Assembly (NCBI RefSeq): GCF_047511655.1
Contig: NC_133392.1
Coordinates: 95,101,042-95,165,041 of the forward strand
Length of the DNA: 64,000 bases
From: Castor canadensis
Lineage: Eukaryota; Chordata; Mammalia; Rodentia; Castoridae
Direction: 5' to 3'
Part shown: positions 10,825-23,400 of the stretch, piece by piece
Numbering within the stretch: the first letter of the stretch is position 1
Layout of the letters: every line of letters starts with the position of its first letter
Notes under the pieces: generated by a model
What the model was told of the DNA's origin: nothing
The model's database searches: none
What the model saw: the letters and a program-made list of their open reading frames with translations, nothing else
Made by a program: the position numbers and the translations under genes

Positions 10825-12829
10825 AAATGGAATCACTTTGCAGAAGCTTTTTAGTTTCATGCAGTGCCATTTGTCAGTCTTTTTTCTTAATGGTTGAGCT
10901 ATTGGAGTTCTAGTCATAAAGTTATTACCTATGCTTATGTTGTACAGTGTGTTCCCTATTTTTTCATCACCATTTTAGAGCTTACATTAAGAGCTCTAAT
11001 TCACTTTGAACTGATGTACTGCAAGATAAGAGACTGGGATCTACATTCAGTCTTCTAGACATGGAAATTCAGTTTTCCCAACACCATTTGTTGAGGAGGT
11101 TATCTGTTCTCCCACTAATATTTTGGGCTCCTTTGTCAAAAAAAATGGCTATTGCTGTAATGAATTTGTGTCAGGGTCCTCTATTCTATCCCATTGTTCT
11201 TCATGTCTGTTTTTGTGCCAGTACCATGTTGGTTTTATTACTATGGCTATGTAGTGTAGTTTGAAGATCAACTCCTGAGTTGATCTTTTGGCTCAGGATT
11301 GCTTTAGCTACTTGAGGTCTTTTGTGCTTCTATATGAACTTTAGCATTCACTTTTCTATCTCAATGAAGAATGGTATTGGGATTTTGATAGGAACTGCAT
11401 TGAATATATAGATTGCTTTCAGTAGTGTAGACATTTTCACAATGTTGATTTTGCCAGTCCATCCTCTAATGTTTTCTTTGACTTCTTTCTTTAGGGATTC
11501 ATAATTTTCATTGTATAAACCAGTCATATCCTTTGTTAAATATATTCCTAGATAGTGTAACTTTTTGAAGCTATTGTGAATGGTATTGTTGCATGAAACT
11601 AAAAAGCTTCTGCATAGAAAAGGAAACAGTTACCAGACAGAAAAGACAGCCTACACAATGAGAGAAAATCTTTGCCAGATGTATATCTTACAAGAGACCA
11701 ATAACCGGAATATACAGAATATACAATAAATTAATCCCACAATATATCAACAACTCAGTGAGTAAATGGGCAAATGAACTGAACAGACAACATTCAAAAG
11801 CTTCCTTGGCTATAAAGGAAATGCAAATCAAAATAACATTGAGAATCCACCTCACTGCAATCAAAATGACTACCATCAATAACACAAACAATAAAAAATG
11901 CTGGTGAGGAATGTGAGGAAAAACAAACCCACATACTGTTGGTGGGAATGTATAGTAGTGCAAACATTATGGAAAGTAGTATGGAGGTTCCTCAAAAGAC
12001 TAAAGAACAAACTGTCATATGATCCAGCAAACACCCAAAGGCATGCACTCTAGGATACCATAGAATCACTAGCACACCCATGTTTACTGTGGCACTATTC
12101 AAAATAGCTGAACTTTTGAAAAAGCCCAGATGACACATAACTGATAAATAGATTAAGAAAATGTGTTTTATACACACAATGGAGTATTATTCATCCATAA
12201 TGAAGTCTGAAATTATGTTCGTGCAGGTAAATTGATGGAAGTGGTGAACATCATGTTATATATATGTTATATATATAGTGAGAGAGAGAACAAGATTGTA
12301 CTAGTGCATCTGCCTGAGGGGACTATGGGAGGAGGGAAAAAGAATATTAGAGAGTGAAAAATATTGAAACATTCCCACCTACATATGAATATAGCATAGC
12401 ATACTATACTGTATGCTGTAGAGTAATAGGGGAGCAGGGTGATAGTGAAAGAGGAAATAATGGAGGAGTTAATCTGATTAAAGTACAATGTATGCATGTC
12501 TAAAGTACTAAGGTGAAACCCTCATGGATAATCATATACATCTTAAAAATAAAAGACAGGAAGGTAAAACTGGTCTTTTTTGGGGTTGGTCCCAGTGGGT
12601 GAAAGAAGGACGTAAAAAAGGGTGTGAAATGGTGAATATGATGGATGTATTTTGTATTCATATTTGAATATTGATTAATGAAAGTTGTTGAAATTGCACT
12701 AAGTAGGGGGATAAGGGAGAAGAAAGAGAATGAGGCAAGGAGTGAATCTAAGATGTCAGCACATACATAAATATCACAATTTGAGCCCCTGTTTAATTAT
12801 TATATGCTAATAAAAAGAAATAACTTTTC
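10825..12829 (+). mobile_element. LINE L1 with inverted 5' part (twin priming)
   Basis: Bases 10839-11590 read as the complement of L1 ORF2 (for example CCAACACCATTTGTTGAGGA and CTCCTTTGTCAAAA). Bases 11591-12820 read as ORF2 C-terminus and 3' UTR in the forward sense (AGAGAAAATCTTTGCCAGAT, then GGTGGGAATGTATAGTAGTG). The switch is marked by a perfect 24-base inverted repeat, 10839-10862 against 11591-11614. The inverted part is the ORF2 segment that belongs just upstream of the direct part, as expected for one insertion event with a 5' inversion. A weak target duplication is possible: AAAAATGGAATCACTTT near 10825 against AAAAAGAAATAACTTTT near 12813. Confidence 0.85.
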
Positions 12830-13877
12830 TCATGTTTTATTATCTTTTTAATTTATTTCATAGGATATTATTTCAGGGTTATCTAGTCTCAAATGTTTTT
12901 CAAATGTTTCTTAAAATGTGTTGACTTTTCCAGGTTGTCAAGTATTGAAATAAAATATATCCTATCTTTTGCACTTTTGACCAAACTTATGACCAAAGAT
13001 ATTTTTTTAAATACGTTGATATTTCTAGGAAATCTTAGCAGAGGTATAAGTGATAATTATATTCAGAATTTGTACTTTTTTACACACAATATCAAAAAAT
13101 ATAAGATGATATGGAAGTTATTTTAAATATCTAATATCATTATATAAAAAGTAGATTGGAAAATATACTTTTTGAATATCAAACCATGATTAAATTAGCT
13201 TTCTTATCAAGTAAAAGACCTTCAGATGGAGCAAATTAGAGAAATGATAGCAGTAATCAATCTTGATTTTGCCTTTTGTCTTATATGACTTAACTTTCTT
13301 AACATTATATAGAGAAATTCAGGTTTGATAATGTAAATATTAAGAGTGGCCAGTTTAAGTGGTATGTCATGTCCATTATAGTAATAAAAATGTGGCAGGA
13401 AGCCTTAAAGGGGTTTCATACACCCGTTCCTCTTCCAAATATTTCTTAGAATACCTGTAAAAAAGAACAACCTTCTCTACTAAAAAGGGAGTCTTTCAGT
13501 TTGTGAGTTGAGAATTGTTTCAGGAAGAAAATATCAAGCTTAGAAGGGGATGGAGATGAATTTAACCCTGAGCCATTCCATGGCCTTGGTGTTTTTTCAT
13601 ATTGATTTTCAGTGCAAAAGAGGGGAAACCCTTCCCTTTAGTGTCTTTTCTTAGCTAAAAACAAGAAAAAAATCCATCTTTTTTTTTCCTATTTCAATAC
13701 ATTCAAAGACACAAGATGGAAACAAAAGCTAAGCATAAAGAAGTTCCCATGTATGTTCAAATTCTGAATTTATCATTGGTATATAAGAGAAGAATTGGTA
13801 GTAGCACAACGTGGACACATACAGGACAATATTGATGGGCAGAGGAACAGAGTTAATTTTTCTGGAATAGTGAGGGG
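12830..13877. other. Unassigned sequence
   Basis: No gene or confident repeat recognised. Ordinary AT-rich sequence. Confidence 0.5.
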
Positions 13878-15815
13878 TTTGAGAGATAACCTTAAAATAC
13901 ATATTACCAAAAGCTATAATCTGAATGCTGAAATTCTGAATGATCAAACCTATAAAGTCTAAAATCCTGAATGATCAAAATCCCAAAAGTATAATTCTGG
14001 AAAAATAATTTTAAAAATTCTTTAAAAAGACATTTATTCACATTTTTAAAAGAAAATTTAATTGAGAAACATAAAAATATGACATGTAGACAAAAGATAC
14101 ATTTTTAACTGGAGTTTTCATTGATACCATATGGTGACTAATCAATTCATCTGAATTTTCTGCCTAATGCATTGAACTGAATAAAAAAACTTTATTTATA
14201 ATGCTTTAAAATTCCCCCCTCCCTGTTTATTTTTTGGTGGTACTAGGGTTTGATTCAGGGCCTTGCAAACCAAGTTCTCTACCACTTGAGTCAGGTTGCC
14301 AGTCCACTTTGCTTTAGTATATTTTTTCAGATAGGGTCTCATGCTTTGTCAGAGGCCAGACTTGGACCACAATCTTCCTGACTGTGCCTCCCAAATAGCT
14401 TGGATACAGGCATACTACCACATGTCCAGCTGGATTTTTGAGATAGGATCTCATTAATATTTTGCTCAGGCAGGCCTGATCCTCCTACCTCCTACTTCTG
14501 CTTCACAAAATTCACTTTTTGAAGCCTTAATTACACCTAATTACAAATGTGTCATTATAATCCAGAATTTTAGTTGAAATTGATTTTCTTTTGAAAAGTT
14601 TACCAAATCCTCAAATAAGCATTTTTAAAATGCTTCCCATTTTCCAGACATTACTATATGAATGAGCAAATAAGTTATAGAATTTTTTGGATCCAACAAG
14701 GGAATGAATTGTATATATTAACCAAAATGAATCTAATTTTTCTGTTAGGTTTAGTGGAACATATGAGAAGTTTATCTTCATTGACAGCCAAATCCCTAAT
14801 GAAGAATGGCTTACCATTGAATATGCTCTGTAACACAGGAGAAACCTCTGTATCTGCAAGTGTCTTTGGTTTGAAAAGCTGCTGAACTTACTGAATTTTT
14901 TATTCTCTGAGAAAGGCCATGAAGTGAAGGCAAGCCTGGTGCTAAGAGTGAAAGGGCAGATGTGTCACGTGATTGAATAATTTGGTAGGGAAGAGTTCTT
15001 GTATTTTTGCTTGCATTTTCACTCCTGATACCTTTGTCACCCTCTCTGTACTTGTATGTGGAGAGTGGTTGTGTTCTACAGATTTTATAAGTATGTGCTA
15101 TCTGTTTGAAAGTCTGGTTCTTACTTAGTCATTGCAACCAGGTGATTTTCTGTTTTTGCAGCACTGTTAATTGGCTTTTATACTTTTACCTTTCACCATT
15201 AAAGAACTATCTTCACTTAATCACAGCCTTTTGCAAGGGAACAGTTTCACAGATCTCTTTCATTGTGCTGTAAGGAATAAAGTAAGAAGGAATGATACTC
15301 AGCTTTCCATTGCCAAATCTGTACTAGTAAGTTTTTTTTCAGAGAGTTAAAAAAAATAGCACAAGTACATAGAAAGAAGAGAGAAAATTTGTTAGAGGAT
15401 TTGGCTCATGTGTTTGTGATAGCTGAGACATGATAGGCCATCTGCAAGCTGGATACTCTTGTTGGTTGGTAGTGTGGCTTGTTCAAATCTGAAGGCCCAG
15501 AACCAGGGCAGTCAAAGGCATAGCTCTGAGTCTAAGGCTAAAGGCCTGAAGACCTGTGCATCACTGGTGTATGTCCTACATGACACAACTATCATGTGTA
15601 CAAATGAAAACACACATCCCTTCCCCGAAATCAGCTTTCTATCCTTTGATATGGACTCCCCACACCATAGTGGAATCGCAGTTTGGGACTTTGTGGTTTT
15701 CAGGATTTCAACATTTAAGATTTTAATCTTCTAGGATTGTAATATTAGACATTGAGGGTTTTGGTCCTTCCAGATTTCAACATTCAGGATTGTGGCATCA
15801 TGAATTGTGTCTCTC
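13878..15815. mobile_element. Probable DNA transposon with long subrepeated TIRs
   Basis: The left arm (about 13878-13990) and the complement of the right arm (about 15697-15815) align. Both run from GAGAGA through AATC(C)TGAATG-TGAAATTCTG to a GATCAAAACC-like block. Each arm has internal repeats of the type AATCCTGAATGATCAAAAT. The interior is non-repetitive apart from an inserted SINE at 14226-14508. An internal frame at 14658-14885 shows no transposase motif I recognise. The long subrepeated arms recall mammalian Mutator-like elements such as Ricksha, but that name is from memory and unsure. I could not settle the target duplication. Confidence 0.45.
14226..14508 (-). mobile_element. B1-dID SINE with extra B1-like part, antisense
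   Basis: In antisense order: a dID half (GGTGGTACTAGGGTTTGATT, then CCACTTGAGTCAGG), a B1-like half (TGCCTCCCAAATAGCTTGG to ACATGTCCAGC), then a further B1-like piece (GAGATAGGATCTCATTAATA, then CAGGCCTGATCCTCC). The usual copies in this window stop after the first B1 half, so this one is longer. It lies inside the long-TIR element. Confidence 0.75.
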
Positions 15816-15939
15816 AGGGTTATGATAGGCAATGAGGAGGTGACAAGGGAAACTGGCTTTGAATTTTCTTTAAAACGTGGGTAGGATTTTAGAGGAATGA
15901 ACGTTGGATGGTGCTCATTTGAGGTAATAGGAATATTTC

Positions 15940-16064
15940 TTTTTTGTTTTGTTTTGTTTCTTTGAGATAGAGTCTTACTGGAGCTCAGACCCTGAACTCT
16001 CAGTCTTCTTGTTTACACTTCCTGCATGTTGGGATTACAGTAAAGAACCACTATGCCTGGCCTC
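15940..16064 (-). mobile_element. B1 (7SL-derived) SINE monomer, antisense
   Basis: TTTGAGATAGAGTCTTACTG, then TGTTGGGATTACAGTAAAGA and CCACTATGCCTGGCC follow the complement of a B1/Alu-type monomer. No dID half is attached. Confidence 0.7.
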
Positions 16065-16357
16065 AATAGAAATATCTTTGATCAAATTCTCAGAGATGGG
16101 AATAGGTGGGTCATCTATGGAGAACTATAGTAAGCACAATTTAAGAAATGGTAGGATAAATGGAGTAGGTAGGCAGCAGAGCTGAAAACATAATCACTTA
16201 ATCTTGAATATTTTACTCTAAGGAAAAATGATTGTAATTTTTTTAAGATAGGGAGTAATCTTGTAACCTTGCTATTCTTTCACTTTAAGAAGAGACACTG
16301 AAAATCAAATGATATTAGAGAAAGAAAGAAAATATGCCAGACTTTCTACATGGAAAG
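16065..16357. other. Unassigned spacer
   Basis: No feature recognised. Confidence 0.5.
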
Positions 16358-16525
16358 AAAAAACATTTATTTAATATATGTCATCATGTTTAATCCTCAT
16401 GACATTTTTGAAGCAGTGAATATAATGTTCATTTTAGATATGAAAACAATGTCTCTTATTAAAGATATTATCAAACTTGACCTACATACTACAGTATCGG
16501 TTTTGGTCTTTGAACTTGATTCTTA
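16358..16525 (-). mobile_element. MIR SINE fragment, antisense
   Basis: GTTTAATCCTCATGACATTT, then TGTTCATTTTAGATATGAAA, follow the antisense MIR core order. Confidence 0.6.
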
Positions 16526-16874
16526 AAGCTGGTTGCTTGTTAGAATCATCTAGAGAGTTTCTTAATCAGTATTTAAAATAATAATGATGCCTAGGTCCAT
16601 TCTAAGAAATTGTAATTTAATTGACTAGTAATCTAGACCATAATACCTCACCAAGATAAGGTTAAAACTCATTGATTTTCTTAATTGGAGGCGTGATCAT
16701 GAATAAAAATTGAGTTATTCAATGAAGTTGAGTAAAGAGTGATAGATCTAGGAATTAAGAAGAAAAAATATAAGTGCGACAAAATAATTAGAAGATTCTT
16801 ACTCAATGTTCCTCTGAAATATAGATTATTCATGACAGTAATACAAATTTCTATTTGAAAATATTTGGATTGGA

Positions 16875-16931
16875 ATATATATCTTTATATCTATGTCTAT
16901 CTATTATCTATTTATCATCTATCTATCTAGT
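16875..16931. repeat. Imperfect (TATC)n microsatellite
   Basis: CTATCTATTATCTATTTATC and neighbouring TATC-type units, interrupted. A similar short tract lies near 19488-19520. Confidence 0.8.
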
Positions 16932-16950
16932 ACTTTTGTGCACACATATA

Positions 16951-17616
16951 CAGATAGTTAATCATCATTGTTCACAGATTCCATATTTGCAAATTTGCCT
17001 ATTTACTAGAATTTATTTGTAAACACAAAATCAGCATTCATGATGCTTTTGCAATCACTCATGGACATGTGCAAAGAGCAGCAAAAATTTGAGTCTCCCT
17101 ACACACACATTCTGAACTTAGATAAAGTCCCAGATTAGATGAAATGGTATGATATTCTGCTTTCTTTTTTCATATCTTATATATAAACAAGTGTTCTTTT
17201 CCTCGTGTATTTAGTGCCATTTTCCCACATTGCTGTGGGTTTTTTTTGCGTATTTCCCTGCTTTAAATGGTGCCCAAATGTGCTGCTGAAGGACTGTCTA
17301 ATGGTCCCAAACACAAAATGGCTGCAATGTGCCTTGTGGAGAAAGTATGTACTTGATAATCTTCATACAGGCATGAGTTATAGTTCTGATGGTCAAGTTC
17401 ACTGTTGATTCAATAATACATATTACATATGGTGACTTTAAGCAGAAACACACATCAAACAAGATTATGTATTGAGCGGCTTCCGAAAAATGAGTGATCA
17501 GAACTCTCAGGAACCTGCTTATTTCACCAGAAGCAAAGTTTGTGTTTGTGCATTTTCTAATTCACAGTTCTCTGTGACTTTAAACAATATGATTTCCAGG
17601 AATAGTAAGAACCAGT
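16951..17616 (+). mobile_element. TcMar-Tigger DNA transposon fossil
   Basis: The element opens with CAGATAGTTAATCATCATTG then TTCACAGATTCC, a decayed form of the Tigger/MER6-type terminus, and continues with AATTTATTTGTAAACACAAA. It ends near ACTTTAAACAATATG and AGTAAGAACC. The middle still encodes a transposase N-terminal remnant: the frame at 17205-17408 reads RKYVLDNLHTGMSYSSDGQ, close to the EKIRVLDKLRSGMSYSAVGR pattern of this group (DNA-binding region). At about 665 bases it lacks the catalytic DDE domain, so it is an internally deleted, non-autonomous copy. Confidence 0.75.
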
Positions 17617-17721
17617 ACCACAGACACACCCCCACATATACACAAATGCAAACATACACACAAAAATCCACTTTTTTCTTTTTCTCTGGAGAATCCTGAA
17701 AAATATGTTGATTCTTGCAAT

Positions 17722-17830
17722 TAAATTCATCTATTTGTTTATTACTTTAATAAATATGTGTTGAATACCTACTGTGTGCAGATTCTGCATATGGCCTGGG
17801 ATTTTCTGCTAGGCACTATATTGATTTCTG
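17722..17830 (-). mobile_element. Possible L2 3' end, antisense
   Basis: AATAAATATGTGTTGAATAC, then CTACTGTGTGC and GCTAGGCACTATA resemble the complement of the L2 3' end. Short and diverged. Confidence 0.4.
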
Positions 17831-19854
17831 CGATTATAGTTATTTAACTTATCTCTTATAAGTTATTTGACTTATTCAACTATTCTTAGTAGCTGCCATA
17901 TGCACCTTAGCTATTTATCCACCAGGCAGTAAGGAAATGATTCTGCCTACTTAAGGTCATACACTGTCTGTCTATGCACCTCCCTTAAACCTGTCTGCCC
18001 AGAGAAGCAGCTCAGGCCATGCTGTTTCAATTCACCAACTCCTCAGTCTTTCAATAAAGAAAGGGAGGCCTCCTTTGCATCTATATTGATGGTACAAGCC
18101 ATCAGAAGCTTTATTCTAACTTCTATGTATTTTAAACATGATACATGCCAAAGAAAAAGTGTTGGAAGTTACAACAAGCAAGGTCCAGGGAGTCCAAGGG
18201 AACTCGGACCAGTGAGAGTCAGGGGGCAGGAAGAGGCAGCTAACTAAATACATTCCTCTTCTTTCTCTCCCACTCTCCAAAGAATTGGTCCCAGACAATA
18301 CTCAAGCCAGTCCTTCTTTGACAATCAGTTATATTTTCCTGTGAAGCTATAGGAAGCTCAGTAATTAACATTTTGCATTTGTTTCCTTTTTTTTCCTTCT
18401 CAGTTCATTTCCCTTTTCTCTTATTCTTAGTTATTGCTGGGACCCCTTTCTTCATGCAATAATAACACATAAACCCTGCTTTCTAGAAAACCACACCAAG
18501 TCCTGGATTATTTCAGATTTCAACTTGATCTAGTTTATCCTTGATATAATACATGTGTTTCTTTTTTCCTCATTTTCCCTCTTTCTTCCTTCCATTTATT
18601 AAAAGAAAAAAATTAGACAAATTTAACAGAAGTTACTTGAACAAAGAATGATTCACTCAGAAAGAAAAGAGAATAAGACACAGTGCGAGTAATCAGCTTT
18701 TATAGAGTAAATACAGAAGTAAAGTGGAGAAATGACCCAACTGGATGCACATAGGTATTTGCCTCATTTGGGCATGGTGCAATCAATTATCCATGATAGG
18801 CTAAAGATTGGCTGCTTATGATTGCTGAAATGTATCTATTTGTTATAAAATGTACTCTTAATTTAGTTTTCAGTTTGTTTCGATATTAAGTTGCCTTTTG
18901 TTGTGACCCACTATTCTCCAAATATTTGTAAAAGAAAAAAAATGTTTGGGATAAAACAGAAGAAAAACAAACTTGTCCATCTTCCCAGAAGGTTAAATAC
19001 TAGATTTTTCCCCCTTACATCTTAAACAGTAATAACAGAATCAAACTCACCATTATTTTGAGGGGAAAATCTCGTAGTACATGTACATTGTTTGATCTAG
19101 TGATGGTCTGAGTGCAATAGTTAGACAGTATTTATTAATGTGTTTTTATTGTCATCACTAAAATTCACTGGGTATCTTGATAGTTTGGCCAGTAACCAGC
19201 CAGGTTAGTATTTTTTTGGTGATACAAAGCTAAGATCCTGACTAATAGACTACCCATAAAAATAAGAAGTGAAAACCACTTCACAGAAGAGAAAAGGAAG
19301 CAGGCTACTGTTTTTTTTATTCTAATTATTATACAGAGACTAAGTAGATACTAGAAATCTATTTTCACTGAATTTGTAAAACTATAAGTAAAGAGGTGTA
19401 AAGAGCTACTGTGATACTCTTTAGAAAAAAGACAAAAATATTATCTTTTTAACAAATTTTGATATAAGTATCCATGTTTAAATGTCTATTTATATATCTA
19501 TCTAACCATCTATCTATAATCTAGATACACTGACCTACCCAACAACCATGACAATAATTTGGAACTTCAATTATAATCTTGAATGTTAGTTTTTCATTGA
19601 AAGATGAATGCCATTAGGCCTTCTTAAAGAATAATTGAAGTCAGGTTTGGGGCAGGAAATACACAAGATAAGCAAGGAACAAATTTCTTCATTGTGATCA
19701 GCAAGACTATCAAAGACTAATAGCGTCATCTCTATTAGTCCTTATTTTTCCTAAATGAGGTCATTTGAGCTTCAATAAAGTAAAGCATTTTAGTGAATTG
19801 AAGCCATCAACCAGGTTAAATCCAGGTGTTCATATTTGGTTATTATATTTGTTA
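17831..19854. other. Unassigned sequence
   Basis: No gene recognised. A 60-codon reverse frame at 18116-18298 has no known domain. Contains a short TATC-like tract near 19488-19520. Confidence 0.5.
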
Positions 19855-20240
19855 TTTTATGTTGTGAATTACCCCAAATTTAGCAGCATAAATTTACATT
19901 TTTAGTCTCATATTCAAGGCTCTACTAGAGTGGTATCTGTCAGAACTTCACTCATGTGGCTGTTGACAAACTTTGAACAATCTGGTAGTTGGTTAAAGAC
20001 ATCACTTTCTTGCCATAAGGGGTTTTTCTGCAGGGCAGTTTACAATATGGCAACTGCTAATGGGAGAGCAAGACAATATGAGAAAGACAAGATCTATTGT
20101 CTTTTGCTATGCAAAATATGACAGCAAAATTTCAGTTTCTCGCAAGAAAAATTTTTGCCCTTCCAAAACCCTTAGTGGAAATCCCATTTGTTCCTCAGCA
20201 TACATGTTACATGCAATATCTATATCTCCTGGATCATTCC
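19855..20240 (-). mobile_element. LTR-like mammalian repeat, probably MLT1 class
   Basis: TGTGAATTACCCCAAATTTA, then CTCATGTGGCTGTTGAC, then CTGCAGGGCAGTTTACAATA and TGGCAACTGCTAATGGGAGA follow a familiar old mammalian repeat. The family name is uncertain. It is an old, broken fossil with no coding part, ending next to a younger SINE. Confidence 0.4.
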
Positions 20241-20259
20241 TTGAGAGCCCTAGCAGATT

Positions 20260-20472
20260 TTACTGGTGGCTCATGCCTGTAACCCTAGCTACTCAGGAGG
20301 CAAAGATCAGAAGGATCATTGTTGGAAGCCAGCAAGGTGGAAACAGTTCACATTGGAAAAAAAAAAAAACTATAAAAACCAGAGCCTGTAAATGGCTCAA
20401 GTGGTATAACACCTGCCTAGCAAGCATGAAGCCCTGAATTCAACCCCAATAATGCCAAAAAAAAAAAAATGG
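20260..20472 (+). mobile_element. B1-dID dimeric SINE, sense
   Basis: Left half: GGTGGCTCATGCCTGTAACC then GCTACTCAGGAGGCAAAGAT. An internal A-run lies at 20359-20371. Right half: ACCTGCCTAGCAAGCATGAA then CCTGAATTCAACCCCAATAA. It ends in a long A tail. This is one of the best-kept copies here. Confidence 0.9.
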
Positions 20473-23400
20473 CTTCAATGATAACTTTTAATGTCAGTTG
20501 GATTTTTGCAATGCTACTTTGTTACTCCTTCATCAATTGATTGAGTGTAATCCTAATACTTGGAACCTAGTTGACTTGCTTGCCCAATAGAATGTGACAT
20601 TCTGCAAATTCCAAAACCAAACCTTAAAAGAATGGCAGTTTTTGAATAGATCTTATGGAATAATCACTGTTGGAACATTTCTTGGAACTCAGCAATCATA
20701 GAGGGAGAGGCCTAAACCTCAGCTTCTCAAAAACCCACCTAATATCTACTGTCAACTGCCAGTTATGTGAAGGACATCTTGACCTTCCACACTGAGCCCC
20801 AAATCACTGTATCTGATATGGATGAATAGAATAATCACTAACCTGAGTCAGTCAAAATTAGATTAATAACAAATAAATAGTTACAATCAGCCATTAAGTG
20901 GGGAGAGTTTGTGATATAACAATGGATATGCAGTATAGGAATCATTGAAGCAGATTATTACTTAAATTTCTGTTTGTACCACATAGCAGTTTTCAACTCA
21001 AATGGGTCTGATTATTGCCATGGGTGGGGGGAAATTGTCATCACTGAAAATATTACTATTAATTGTGTTATATATACTTCAACTGAAAGCCAAATTATAA
21101 TCATGTTTTGCTGTGATCACTTTTCTTCTTTCTCTCTTTTTAAAATTTATATATGTATGTATTTTTGAGCAGTAAAAGAGACTTATTTGTGGCCAAGTAA
21201 AAGAGAAGTAAGAGATAAACTTCCAAATTAACTTTTCAGCTCTTGAGGATGAGGAGGATATAAATGTTGAGTAAAAGAAATAAGAGAGAAGAATAGCTAA
21301 TAAGGGGGATGAGTATTTATGACTTTTCTGGGAATTAAAGTGCTTCCTTTTTATTTCCCCTTTTATGTCTTGGTTTTTTCAGTCCTTTATATTGCAATTG
21401 TCCTGGCCTTACAGTGGAAACAACAAATAAAGAAACATGAAATTGACCCCTGATTCCTTCCTTCACTGCTGATTGGCAGCCTTCTTATTCATAAGATATG
21501 GTTCTCAAATGAGAAGCAGAACTGATCAGGCCACATTCCACATGGGGTACCAAATCTGTCACCAGTTTTTGATCCTAAAATTGTTTGGTTTTGCATCTTG
21601 GAACTGTGGAACCAACAAGACGGAGTACCAGTTCAACACAGAAGAAGACCATTATTCACATCCAAAATAGGGAAGTAGGCCATGAACTTACAGATCTACC
21701 TTTTTATCTTTCTCATTTTTTAGAAGTGATTCTTCAAGTGCTGGGTAAACATTTATAACTTTAAAAATATTTTCTGATTTGAAGTAGATAAATAGATAAC
21801 AGAGAGTGGCAGATATATTGATAGTTATATACACACATAGAATTTTCTACAGTACTGTCATCATCACTTTTACTGAAAGAACTAAATTTGTTAAGTTTTT
21901 GCATATCACTAATACTGTTTTAATATTATCTGTCTGCTCAATGCTTAGATTATGCTTATATTTTCTTCTATTCCAACAATGTATCAGATTTGTACCAAAA
22001 TTTAACTATTGTCATTTTGAATTATATTCAAGGTTTTCCTTTGGTTTGATAAGTACTTACCAGACCATAGCAAGTCTAACAGAAAAACTTTCAAATGCAA
22101 CAAAATTTAAAAGTTGATAAATTTGCAACTAAAATTTGCATAAGACTTTTTCTGCATTTTATTTCTATCTTAAATTTTATTCTTTTAAAAGTATACTGTA
22201 AGTCAAATACCAGTATCTAAATGAATTTGTTTATGATCAGTATAAACAAATGAGTAGCTAAGAGAGGCATCTGTGGAAATCAACTGTTAACACCAACATT
22301 TTAAGAAACACAGTTTGATACTTTTTATATTGTTATAATATTTGCTGTGGAGATGGACTAAGGTTATGACCTTTCCTTTTCTTATAATCTTTGACTCAAG
22401 AAAGAAGAAGGATAATTAATGCTTGGTGTGTTCTGAGAAATGCTATCAGCTTTTAGCAGACTTATTAAAGTATGTTTGGTTTCTTAAAACATACTGCATG
22501 TTTTAACTGGCTGTCTATTGAAACCCTCATGGGTTCACAAGGTCATATAAACATATGAGGATGTAAATACTGCATGAGAATCAAAGTGAAGAAAATAAAG
22601 AAGATCAAAGTGATTTAGTTTACAGCTTTCATGGAATGTGAGGCCAGAATTTGACTTCTTTCCCTGATGATACTAACCATGTACTTTGTAGACTGGTGCA
22701 TGTGTGGTATTACACTGCTGGAAATAATATTTAACTTATTGAGGCTTTGTCTTTCTCTATTTTTCATAAAGAGAAAAAAAAGTAAGTCTTAAAATTGGAA
22801 CAAATTTGTAATATTAGAATAAAATAGGAACTTCAGAATCTGTAAGTTTTTAGAAGGAATAAGTGGAGAAATAAGAGTAGATTCTTTTAACAAATCTTGA
22901 CAGTTGAGTACAGGGATATTTTTTTCCCACAAAAATAATAGGATGTAATTGTTAAATCAATATTTATTATAGAACAGGGTATTCAAAAGGTTATAAATTT
23001 AGATATGAGATTTAGTAATGCTCCTGAAAGAAATCAAAACACTTCCAAAATTATGTTATTGCTTTAAATAAAAAATGATTTTAGTATCTGAACAAGGACT
23101 CTTCACATGTACTATATAGTAAGCATAGCAAAAATAAGGACATGTGGCCAGAAAGCCCATTTAATGTCGTGCTACCATTGTTTTTTCTCTATTTTCCCAA
23201 ATTCAGGCTCTACTGCTTTGTTTTTGGAAAACTTCAGGGTATAAGGAGTAACTCATGAATTCTGATAGTGTGTCCACTGGGTTGCTCTCTTGCAATCTGT
23301 TCTCTGAGTTAAGAAAAGAAATGAACATACTTTGTGGTGAAATGGATAAGTTCAAGTGGAAATTATGTACTTCATCAATTTCATGGGATAATTTTGGGAA

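Noticed and set aside
16875-19530. CRISPR-like or satellite array from repeated TATC words
   Set aside because: These are ordinary interrupted tetranucleotide microsatellites in a mammalian genome.
21806-22117. 103-codon open frame
   Set aside because: No family resemblance and no supporting context.
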